Positions 42,312 through 52,800 of a stretch of DNA of 64,000 nt are shown in pieces. A program made the translations under genes and the position numbers. Position 1 is the stretch's first letter; every line of letters starts with the position of its first letter. Source of the stretch: Macrothele yani (Eukaryota > Arthropoda > Arachnida > Araneae > Macrothelidae); the NCBI GenBank assembly GCA_039090855.1, contig CM077034.1:225306831-225370830 (forward strand). Direction: 5' to 3'. The notes under the pieces were generated by a model. The model did no database searches and was not told the origin of the DNA. It was given only the letters and a program-made list of their open reading frames with translations.

Positions 42312-42398
42312 TACCTAATTGAAAATAATTTCCCATATCCAATGGATTCTAAAAGATTGTTATCTCCTTCAAAGAAAGACTTTGAGAAGATTTTCGAG
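42312..42398 (+). CDS. NDC80: NDC80/HEC1 kinetochore protein, coding exon 3
   Basis: The exon is 87 bp, phase 0 at both ends, between TTTTTTTTAG and a consensus donor GAG|GTGAGT. It encodes YLIENNFPYPMDSKRLLSPS and KKDFEKIFE. Joined to exon 2 this gives CIATLAE-YLIENNF, matching the Ndc80 domain order in human HEC1 (CIRQLCEFLTENGY ... SVKDFLKIF). No later exon (the FLY...PHTWP part of the domain) was found downstream, so intron 3 exceeds 21 kb. The gene looks intact as far as visible. Confidence 0.9.
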
Positions 42399-42439
42399 GT
42401 GAGTTGTTGTTTTTTAATATTTTATTTGTCCTCATTCAT

Positions 42440-43552
42440 GTTTTTATGTCATCATCATCATCATTGTCAACCATTATCAATCCACTGCTGGACGAAGGTC
42501 TCCCCAAGTTTCCTCCACAACGGTCTGTCTTGTGCCAGTCTCCTCCATGTCACCCCTGCATACTTTCGAATTTCATCCACCCATCTCCCATGTGGTCTTC
42601 CTTCTGGGTCTTTTCCTGTCCCTTGGAATCCAATCTAAAATTTCGGCTGTCCATCGATGATCTGTCCTTCTGGCAGTATGTCCAGCCCATTGCCATTTCA
42701 GGGATTTAACTCTGATCATGATGTCTTCCACTCTTGTCATTTTTCGGATCCACGAGTTCCTCTTCTTATCTCTCCTGGTTACACCAAGTATGCACCTCTC
42801 CATGCTGCTTTGAGTTGTCTGCAGCCTTTGTATGTCTCTTTTAGTTAAGGTCCACGTCTCTGCACCATACGTAAGCACTGGAAGGATGCATTGATCAAAC
42901 ACTTTCCTGATCCACGAGTTCCTCTTCTTATCTCTCCTGGTTACACCAAGCATGCACCTCTCCATGCTGCTTTGAGTTGTCTGCAGCCTTTGTATGTCTC
43001 TTTTAGCTAAGGTCCACGTCTCTGCACCATACGTAAGCACTGGAAGGATGCATTGATCAAACACTTTTCTTTTAAGACATAATGGCATATTGCTCTTGAA
43101 AATTATGCTGTTTCTTCCAAAAGCTCTCCAGGCAAGTTTTGTACGCCGATTAATTTCTTCATCAATGTGACCCTCACTTGATATCTGCTGTCCAAGATAA
43201 ACGTACGTGTCTGTTATCTCCAGCTTTTCTCCATCAATCGATAAATCTTCATTTCTTGTAAAAGCATTGAACATCACTTTTGTCTTCTGAAAGTTCATTT
43301 TTAATCCCACTTCTTTACTCTTGTCAGCAAGTTCCTGGATCATACTCTGCAGCTCTGATGGGGTAGTTGCAAAAATCACTACGTCATCAGCAAAACGAAG
43401 GTGGGTTAGATAATCTCCATTAATCTTTATCCCTTTGTTTTCCCAGTTCAGTGATTGAAAGACATTTTCCAATGTGGCATTAAAGAGCTTCGGAGATATG
43501 GTGTCACCTTGTTTCATCCCCTTTCCAATTTTTACGTGTGTTGTATTTTCAA
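42440..43552 (-). mobile_element. RTE-type LINE, 5'-truncated, with internal duplication
   Basis: The minus-strand sequence starts just before RQGDTISPKLF (here MKQGD) and ends in the complement of (GAT)n at 42,440. It contains RFADDVVIFA. A 162-bp segment (54 codons, KVFDQCILPVLTYGAE to RNSWIR) is tandemly duplicated in frame at about 42,747-43,070. A 1-2-base change near 42,600 shifts the last part. It lies 42 bp into NDC80 intron 3. Confidence 0.92.
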
Positions 43553-43800
43553 GTATTTGGCTGCAAATATCTTTTTTTGTCTTGCTCTTGTTTGGTGTTT
43601 ATGTTTTCGAAATTTACATACACTAAGTAAACAAAGGTACCATATTTTCCTGCACATAGTCCGCAGATTATCTGTTCCTAAAAGTTTAAATTCTAACTAC
43701 ATGTGGATTATATGACGATGCGGATAATACAGAGCTTTGTGTGTGTGTGTACATTTTCTCTCTGCGAAGAGATTGCTGCTTTGTAATAGTTAGGGGGGGG

Positions 43801-43906
43801 AAACATTGCCTGCATCATAGCGCATTGACCTTGAAAAAGGTCAATGCACTATGATGCAGGCAATGTTTTGGTCAGAGTAGCTGCTTCCATTCCACGCTAC
43901 TCTGAC
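43801..43906. repeat. Two adjacent hairpins
   Basis: AAACATTGCCTGCATCATAG and following bases at 43,801-43,832 pair with 43,837-43,868: 32-bp arms, one mismatch, four-base loop. Immediately after, GTCAGAGTAG at 43,871-43,880 pairs with CTACTCTGAC at 43,897-43,906. Confidence 0.92.
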
Positions 43907-43988
43907 CCCTGACCTTCGTAACGTCTCCCCTCCGCACTCTTCCCGAAGTCCCAACCCCACTCCCACTTGTTTATTTTGCTCTACTTCA

Positions 43989-44160
43989 TATCTAGCCGAG
44001 CGCGTTACATTTACGCCGCTGTGGAATTGAACCAACAGAACTCTCTATATCTAGCCGAGTGCGTTACATTTACGCCGCTGTGGAATTGAACCAACAGAAC
44101 TCTCGATATCTAGCGCACTCGGCTAGATATCGAGTGTTCTGTTGGTTCAATACCACAGCG
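43989..44160. repeat. 59-bp tandem pair and an inverted partner
   Basis: TATCTAGCCGAGCGCGTTAC repeats at a 59-bp step (43,990 and 44,049). The same sequence follows inverted at about 44,110-44,160 through a palindrome around CTAGATATC. A further inverted-orientation copy lies at 45,706-45,830, which also shares 44,160-44,250 with it. Confidence 0.85.
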
Positions 44161-44315
44161 GCGGCTGAAAAACAATTTTTCAGTTGCTGAGTGTTTCTAG
44201 AACGTGGTTAAGAGCGAAGTATTTATTTATTTACTGTCGCCACGTATTTGGAGTATTTTCAACTTGGATCTCGTCCTTTGGATTTAACTGCTATAATATA
44301 TATATAGCCTGTGCC

Positions 44316-45590
44316 GGGAACTACAGACCTATTAGCCTCCTATCAGTGGCTTATAAAATCTTCACTAAAGTTCTTTCACACCGCTTGAAGGTAACACTGG
44401 ACATGGCTCAACCGAAAGAACAAGCTGGATTCAGGAGTGGCTACAGCACAATAGATCATATCCACGTACTGAGAGAACTAATTGAAAGAGCGAGGGAATA
44501 CGAACTTGCATTGTGCATGGCTTTTATCGATTATGAAAAAGCCTTTGATTCGGTGAAACCATCAGCAGTTACAATGGCTCTGAAATCCTGCGATATTGAA
44601 GATGCATACATTAATATTATTAATAACATCTATGAAAATGCAAGTGCAAAGATTCGGCTGTTTGAAAATACAACACACATAAAAATTGGAAAAGGAGTGA
44701 GACAAGGTGACACCATATCTCCGAAGCTCTTTAATGCTACATTGAAGGGTGTCTTTCAGTCGCTGAGCTAGGAAAACAAGGGGTAAAGATTAATGGAGAT
44801 TATCTAACTCACCTTCGTTTTGCTGATGACGTAGTCATTCTTGCAACTACCCCATCAGAGCTGCAGAGTATGATCCAGGAACTTGCTGACAAGAGCAAAG
44901 AAGTGGGATTAAAAATGAACTTTCAGAAGACAACAGTGATGTACAATGCTTTTTCAAGAAATGAAGATTTATCGATTGATGAAGAAAAGCTGGAGATGAC
45001 AGACACGTACGTTTATCTTGGACAGCAGATACCAAGTGAGGGTCACATTGATGAAGAAATTAATTGGCAAATAAAACTTGCCTGGAGAGCTTTTGGAAGA
45101 AACAGCATAATTTTCAAGAGCAATATGCCATTATGTCTTAAAAGAAAAGTGTTTGATCAGTGCATCCTTCCAGTGCTTACGTATGGTGCAGAGACGTGGA
45201 CCTTAATTTAAAGAGACATATAAAAGCTGCAGACAACTCAAAGCAGCATGGAGAGGTGCATGCTTGGTGTAACCAGGAGAGATAAGAAGAGGAACTCGTG
45301 GATCCGAAAAATGACGAGAGTGGAAGACATCACGATCAGAGTTAAATGAAATGGCAATGGGCTGGACATACTGCCAGAAGGACAGACCATCGATGGACGG
45401 CCGAAATTTTAGATTGGATTCCAAGGGACAGGAAAAGACCCAGAAGAAGACCACGTGGGAGATGGGGGGATGAAATTCGAAAGTATGCAGGAGTGACATG
45501 GAGGAGACTGGCACAAGACAGACTGTTGTGGAGGAAACTTGGGGAGAGCTTCGTCCAGCAGTGGATTGATAATGGTGATGATAGCCTGTG
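44316..45590 (+). mobile_element. RTE-type LINE, 5'-truncated
   Basis: A 12-bp duplication ATAGCCTGTGCC lies at 44,304-44,315 and 45,591-45,602. The LINE starts at YRPISLLSV, includes AFIDYEKAFDSV, RQGDTISPKLF and (in a shifted frame) RFADDVVILA, and ends GATAATGGTGATG. It is broken by TAG near 44,768 and shifts near 44,785, 45,210 and 45,345. The insertion point is at the end of a (TA)n tract. Confidence 0.93.
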
Positions 45591-45940
45591 CCATTAATGC
45601 CCACCAGATGGAGACGTCTCAGTAGCTGAGCCCATCTTACGGATTTATGATCTCAGAAGCTGACTAAAAAATACACATAGCACCGTGAATTGTTGCGTAT
45701 ATGTAACGCACTCGGCTAGATATCGAGAGTTCTGTTGGTTCAATTCCACAGCAGCGGGTGAAAAACAATTTTTCGGTTGCTGTGTGTTTCTAGAACGTGG
45801 TTAAGAGAGATGTATTTATTTATTCACTTTTTTTTTTTTTTTTTGCACTATTTATTATGAAACTCTGTTGTGGATTACGCATGTGTTTTTAACTTTTACT
45901 ATGAATTTTGTCTACGGATTATATACCGAAAAATACGGTA

Positions 45941-46167
45941 AGTTCATGCCAAAAACATCAAGAATATATACTACGCGCTGTCTATGTAGCTTCATGAGAA
46001 TTCAATCACAAGCTTAAAAGAAGAGTTTTATTTTACAACTAAAATCACTGAATAATTTAAAAGATAGCATGCAAGATCTCTGTTTGGCTTGCTTCAAGCC
46101 CAAGTGCAACAGGGATATGGCGATATGGCAATTAAATGCAAGGACAAAACCCACGATGCAAGAGTTG
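45941..46167. other. No gene seen
   Basis: Short AT-rich stretch between the TA-flanked element and repeat X. No recognisable element. Confidence 0.4.
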
Positions 46168-46712
46168 TCACCAGAATAGCAGAATGTAGACGTACACGCA
46201 TACACCGTACGCAGATAGTTTCCAAATTATTAGCGGATTTTGCAGTTAATTTTTGCTTGTAGATAAAAAAATCAAATGTTATTTACACCAATTAAAACAC
46301 TTTCTCAATATATTGATCTTGACTCAGATTAATATATTTCATTCGATTTTAACTTAAAGAACTTTCAATTTTTTTCACATCTTCTGAGTTTTTTTTTTTT
46401 TTTTTTTACAGATGTTTCTAGCCTCTAGATTTTATCAAAACCTGTTCTCAATGAATAGGAACTGTATCAAAAGTTTCACTTACACAGAAAAAATGTAAAC
46501 TTTGCCAGGCTCTTCTTGCATTTTTCAGTTAATAAATTAAAAATTTTTCCTCGTGGATTTTGTAAGTCTACTATTTTTAAGTTAAGTTGTTGAAAATGGT
46601 ATTTATAAATTTTTAAGGCTCATTAACGGAACTGTTTTTCTGGGTATAAAAACTTTCTTTAATTAGTCTCTTGTTTTCATGAGGTTCGTAGTCCGATATT
46701 TTAATATTTTGT
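46168..46712 (-). repeat. Dispersed repeat X, inverted copy and insertion target
   Basis: The complement of 46,168-46,700 matches 18,920-19,449 and the 172-bp units at 12.8-13.3 kb. It is cut at 46,712 by the 9.17-kb element and resumes at 55,883, where the complement of 55,895-56,000 resembles 12,640-12,760. Confidence 0.8.
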
Positions 46713-47329
46713 AAAGATCCAGACTCACGGCCACCAGGTCGCCACTGGCGATAAACTTCATCGTCGTGGCGACTGAAAATGTTCGATTAAATCTTCAATT
46801 CTGACGACCTGTGCGGGGAAAACATTTATTTTATTTAACTTGTATTGTACGAAATTTTTTTCTAACTCGTACGGAACTCGCATGTTATTGAAAATTTTTA
46901 CTCCAAATGTACGGAAATCGCACGAAATGGCACAAAAGTTGAGTTGCACGGAAGTCGGACATCACCTTTTTTCATTCTGCGTGAACAGCAGAAAAGAAAG
47001 AAATACTTGCCAACTTTTACGGATTATCCGTAAAATTTACGGATTTCTGCTTAATTTTACCGATTTACGGATAGAAGTCATTTTTTACGGATTTTTTAAT
47101 ATTTCGATTGCTCAATCGAAATATTGCTCAATCGAAATATTTCAATCCCCTGCAACCATCCACTAAGATTTTCTACCGGACCTTACGAACGCTGTGTTAC
47201 GCGATGATGTCATCTTTGACTTGCCGGCTTCGTGCGGAGCCATGAAGTATAACGATGGCTCCGCTTCGTGACGTCGTGCGGTAGCTCTCTCTCCGCTGGA
47301 GTGCTCAGGTGACGTGTCGACCAGAGTTC

Positions 47330-48070
47330 TCCAAAATGCGTAATTATGCGTCTAGTACGCATCGAAGAGTGTGTTTACGCATCGAAATTTTACCAACACG
47401 TAAAAATACGCATCGGGAATTTTTCTCGACGCATAAAAATATGCGTCAGGAATTTTTCTCTGCATGTAAAAATACGCATCGAGAATTTTCTCAGCGTGTA
47501 AAAATATGCATCTTGAATTTTCCTCGGTGCGTAAAACTATGCATCAAAGAATTTTACCAGTTCGTAAAAATACGCATCGGGAATTTTTCTCGACGCATAA
47601 AAATATGCATCTTGAATTTTCCTCGGCGCGTAAAACTACGCATCAAAGAATTTTACCAGTTCGTAAAAATACGCATCGAGAATTTTCTCAACGTGTAAAA
47701 ATATGCATCTTGAATTTTCCTCGGCGCGTAAAACTACGCATCAAAGAATTTTACCAGTTCGTAAAAATACGCATCGATAATTTTCTCAACGTGTAAAAAT
47801 ATGCATCTTGAATTTTCCTCGGCGCGTAAAACTACGCATCAAAGAATTTTACCAGTTCGTAAAAATACGCATCGATAATTTTCTCAACGTGTAAAAATAT
47901 GCATCTTGAATTTTCCTCGGCGCGTAAAACTACGCATCAAAGAATTTTACCAGTTCGTAAAAATACGCATCGAGAATTTTCTCAACGTGTAAAAATATGC
48001 ATCTTGAATTTTCCTCGGCGCGTAAAACTACGCATCAAAGAATTTTACCAGTTCGTAAAAATACGCATCG
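47330..48070. repeat. 99-bp array built on a 33-bp motif
   Basis: CGTAAAAATACGCATCGAGAATTTT recurs in three variants per 99-bp unit, about seven units. The start is more irregular. The period of 33 keeps frames open; those are artefacts. Confidence 0.9.
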
Positions 48071-48720
48071 GGAAGGTATTTCATCTTTCAGAGACGGAAG
48101 TAAACGAAATAAAGATGTTTTCCGTAATCGTAATTTCTTTTTCCTGTGATGTTGCCTTTGTGCAGTACTGTTGTTATATATAATTTTACTCCATAAATAT
48201 TTGTATTTCAGTATGAAAATGGAGGACAAATTTCCAAAAACACGGAAATTCGACTGCGAAAAAATTTCGCTGTAATCTTGAAACATGAGAGTGCGACGGC
48301 TTAGAGGAATTTCTCCTTTTCTGTCAGAATTTGGGCAATCCTCGAGATCGATGCATAACTGAACAGAAATTTTGGGGTAATTAGTAGTGGTGGAGGATGT
48401 TTTCCGCCTGAAACTTTCTAAACTTTCGAAAGAGGAAGTTTCGTCTTTCAAAACTTTCGAAAACGGAAGTTAGACGCAGTGAAGATTTCTTTCGTAATCG
48501 TGTTTTTATTTTTCACGTGATGTTTTCCCTGCCTAGTATTGTTGTCAAATATCATTTTATTTCATAAAAATTTGTATTTCAACTTGAAAATGGAGGGAAA
48601 ATGTCCGAAAACGGAAATCCGGCGTAGCAAAGATTTCCCCCGTAGCTGCAATTTTTTTCCCCCTACGATGATTAGAACATGTATCCTGTATTCTTAAATA
48701 ATACCCCCCTCCCCCCGAAA
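48071..48720. repeat. Two diverged, longer relatives of the 176-bp satellite unit
   Basis: CGTAATCGTAATTTCTTTTT ... GATGTTGCC ... CATAAATATTTGTATTTCAG at 48,125-48,290 and a second version at 48,500-48,660 share the order of landmarks with the satellite monomer, separated by about 370 bp. They look like the ancestral, unamplified form. Confidence 0.75.
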
Positions 48721-49849
48721 ACCGAAAGTGATGAAGCTAAATTTTTTTAAATATTGATGCATGGTGATCAAAACCATTTATACTTTCAAAATTACACTAT
48801 TCATCTTTTATCTAAAATAGTGAAAGCTGTCATGCATTCATGATGGATAAAATTGTCATCCAAGGGCATTAAAAAAATAACAGTAAAGAAATGGGAAGGG
48901 AAACAAAGATATCAGCAAATAAAAATTTTAATTTAGTATTGAAACATTACAGGTTTGCGAGGCTAACATTGAACAAAATTAAGATTTTACTTTATGGTTT
49001 TTCAAATTATAATTTTAAACACAGATAATACTAGTTTAGTTATTGTGGCATATGCAGAGATTTTTACTGCATATTTATTAATATAATTATGTTTTGTTTT
49101 GTGGTAAATGGCGTTCGCGCAAAAGTTTTACTGATGCACATTTTCCAAAGTTTGCAAGTACAGCGTCGGTTTTTGATGACAAAGAATGCGCCATGGTTCA
49201 TCGTAGGGGAACGAGGTTGCGGTGGGGATGAAAGCCGGTGGTGAGCAGCTCAACTGTCTGCTTCGGAAAAGTCCAACTGGGAGAAATTTTTATTTTTAAA
49301 AAAATTCTCCAATTTTTTTAAATAACTGAATGCAAATTTAACAGCAACCAAGACATGTCAAAATAAACTCCCGTGTGAAATTTCGTCAAAATCCGATGAA
49401 AACTTTAGAAGTAAGGCTTTTTTTTTTTTTTTAATTATTTTTAATGAATGTTCGCTGAAAGCCTGCATATTCCATAGGGAAATTCGGAATTGGCACAGTC
49501 CGGATTTTCGAGGTTGTACTGTAATATTTCCATACCTGCGAACTACTACGGAATGTCCGTAGTTTCTACGGATTTAGTTGGCTGACTACGGACCTCGCTG
49601 TCGAAACTGCGGATTCTACGAATTTTCATTTATTTTTTTTATATTTTATTGTTTTATGATATGCACGAGATTCTTAAGCGGACTCGCGGAACTCTGCGTT
49701 TTTTTTTTTTTTTTTGTCATCGTTTAGATATCGTTCTCAGGATCAGCGTAAAACAGAAGACAGTTTGCGGGTGGGTGGGTGAGTTCCGTCTGCAGACGGT
49801 ATTTCGTGTCTCAAAACTTTCGAAAACGGTAGTTGAATGGAGTTACAGT
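48721..49849. other. No gene seen
   Basis: AT-rich interior of the 9.17-kb element, with T homopolymers near 49,420 and 49,700. The last 60 bases (49,790-49,849) resemble the sequence before the units at 48.4 kb and 55.4 kb. Confidence 0.5.
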
Positions 49850-52800
49850 AATCGTAATTTTTTGTTCTCCCGATGTTGCCTTAGTGTAAAGTTTTATTGT
49901 TAAATATGTATTTATTGCATAAAAGTATTTCAGCTTGAAACTGTAGGCAACAATGTGCTAAAACGGAGGTTAGACGCCGCAAAAAATTTCCCCGTAATCT
50001 CAGACATCAGATTCTTCCGCGAAATCGAGTAATTTTTTTGTTCTCCCGATGTTGCCTTAGTGTAAAGTTTTATTGTTAAATATGATTTTATTGCATAAAA
50101 GTATTTCAGCTTGAAACTGTAGGCAACAATGTGCGAAAACGGAGGTTAGACGCCGCAAAAATTTCCCCGTAATCTCCGACATCAGATTCTTCCGCGAAAT
50201 CGAGTAATTTTTTTGTTCTCCCGATGTTGCCTTAGTGTAAAGTTTTATTGTTAAATATGATTTTATTGCATAAAAGTATTTCAGCTTGAAACTGTAGGCA
50301 ACAATGTGCGAAAACGGAGGTTAGACGCCGCAAAAATTTCCCCGTAATCTCCGACATCAGATTCTTCCGCGAAATCGAGTAATTTTTTTGTTCTCCCGAT
50401 GTTGCCTTAGTGTAAAGTTTTATTGTTAAATATGTATTTATTGCATAAAAGTATTTCAGCTTGAAACTGTAGGCAACAATGTGCGAAAACGGAGGTTAGA
50501 CGCCGCAAAAAATTTCCCCGTAATCTCAGACATCAGATTCTTCCGCGAAATCGAGTAATTTTTTTGTTCTCCCGATGTTGCCTTAGTGTAAAGTTTTATT
50601 GTTAAATATGATTTTATTGCATAAAAGTATTTCAGCTTGAAACTGTAGGCAACAATGTGCGAAAACGGAGGTTAGACGCCGCAAAAAATTTCCCCGTAAT
50701 CTCAGACATCAGATTCTTCCGCGAAATCGAGTAATTTTTTTGTTCTCCCGATGTTGCCTTAGTGTAAAGTTTTATTGTTAAATATGATTTTATTGCATAA
50801 AAGTATTTCAGCTTGAAACTGTAGGCAACAATGTGCGAAAACGGAGGTTAGACGCCGCAAAAAATTTCCCCGTAATCTCCGACATCAGATTCTTCCGCGA
50901 AATCGAGTAATTTTTTTGTTCTCCCGATGTTGCCTTAGTGTAAAGTTTTATTGTTAAATATGATTTTATTGCATAAAAGTATTTCAGCTTGAAACTGTAG
51001 GCAACAATGTGCGAAAACGGAGGTTAGACGCCGCAAAAATTTCCCCGTAATCTCCGACATCAGATTCTTCCGCGAAATCGAGTAATTTTTTTGTTCTCCC
51101 GATGTTGCCTTAGTGTAAAGTTTTATTGTTAAATATGATTTTATTGCATAAAAGTATTTCAGCTTGAAACTGTAGGCAACAATGTGCGAAAACGGAGGTT
51201 AGACGCCGCAAAAAATTTCCCCGTAATCTCCGACATCAGATTCTTCCGCGAAATCGAGTAATTTTTTTGTTCTCCCGATGTTGCCTTAGTGTAAAGTTTT
51301 ATTGTTAAATATGATTTTATTGCATAAAAGTATTTCAGCTTGAAACTGTAGGCAACAATGTGCGAAAACGGAGGTTAGACGCCGCAAAAAATTCTCCGTA
51401 ATCTCGGACATCAGATTCTTCCGCGAAATCGAGTAATTTTTTTGGTTTCCCGATGTTGCCTTAGTGTAAAGTTTTATTGTTAAATATGATTTTATTGCAT
51501 AAAAGTATTTCAGCTTGAAACTGTAGGCAACAATGTGCGAAAACGGAGGTTAGACGCCGCAAAAAATTTCCCCGTAATCTCAGACATCAGATTCTTCCGC
51601 GAAATCGAGTAATTTTTTTGTTCTCCCGATGTTGCCTTAGTGTAAAGTTTTATTGTTAAATATGATTTTATTGCATAAAAGTATTTCAGCTTGAAACTGT
51701 AGGCAACAATGTGCGAAAACGGAGGTTAGACGCCGCAAAAAATTTCCCCGTAATCTCAGACATCAGATTCTTCCGCGAAATCGAGTAATTTTTTTGTTCT
51801 CCCGATGTTGCCTTAGTGTAAAGTTTTATTGTTAAATATGATTTTATTGCATAAAAGTATTTCAGCTTGAAACTGTAGGCAACAATGTGCGAAAACGGAG
51901 GTTAGACGCCGCAAAAAATTTCCCCGTAATCTCAGACATCAGATTCTTCCGCGAAATCGAGTAATTTTTTTGTTCTCCCGATGTTGCCTTAGTGTAAAGT
52001 TTTATTGTTAAATATGATTTTATTGCATAAAAGTATTTCAGCTTGAAACTGTAGGCAACAATGTGCGAAAACGGAGGTTAGACGCCGCAAAAGATTTCCC
52101 CGTAATCTCAGACATCAGATTCTTCCGCGAAATCGAGTAATTTTTTTGTTCTCCCGATGTTGCCTTAGTGTAAAGTTTTATTGTTAAATATGATTTTATT
52201 GCATAAAAGTATTTCAGCTTGAAACTGTAGGCAACAATGTGCGAAAAAGGAGGTTAGACGCCGCAAAAAATTCTCCGTAATCTCGGACATCAGATTCTTC
52301 TGCGAAATCGAGTAATTTTTTTGGTTTCCCGATGTTGCCTTAGTGTAAAGTTTTATTGTTAAATATGATTTTATTGCATAAAAGTATTTCAGCTTGAAAC
52401 TGTAGGCAACAATGTGCGAAAAAGGAGGTTAGACGCCGCAAAAAATTCTCCGTAATCTCGGACATCAGATTCTTCTGCGAAATCGAGTAATTTTTTTGTT
52501 CTCCCGATGTTGCCTTAGTGTAAAGTTTTATTGTTAAATATGATTTTATTGCATAAAAGTATTTCAGCTTGAAACTGTAGGCAACAATGTGCGAAAAAGG
52601 AGGTTAGACGCCGCAAAAAATTCTCCGTAATCTCGGACATCAGATTCTTCTGCGAAATCGAGTAATTTTTTTGGTTTCCCGATGTTGCCTTAGTGTAAAG
52701 TTTTATTGTTAAATATGATTTTATTGCATAAAAGTATTTCAGCTTGAAACTGTAGGCAACAATGTGCGAAAAAGGAGGTTAGACGCCGCAAAAAATTCTC

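Larger units (their letters stand above)
43640..45938. mobile_element. Non-autonomous TA-flanked element containing a LINE
   Basis: The ends read TACCATATTTTCCTGCACAT and, inverted, TACCGTATTTTTCGGTATAT, continuing AGTCCGCAG and AATCCGTAG. TA flanks are at 43,638-43,639 and 45,939-45,940. Without the LINE the element is about 1.0 kb. Its interior is made of hairpins and short duplications and has no transposase. The superfamily is uncertain. Confidence 0.65.

Noticed and set aside
47309..48183. Repeat-protein frames such as RVKICILNFPRRVKLRIKEF
   Set aside because: They come from a 33-bp motif array with no start context or conserved family.
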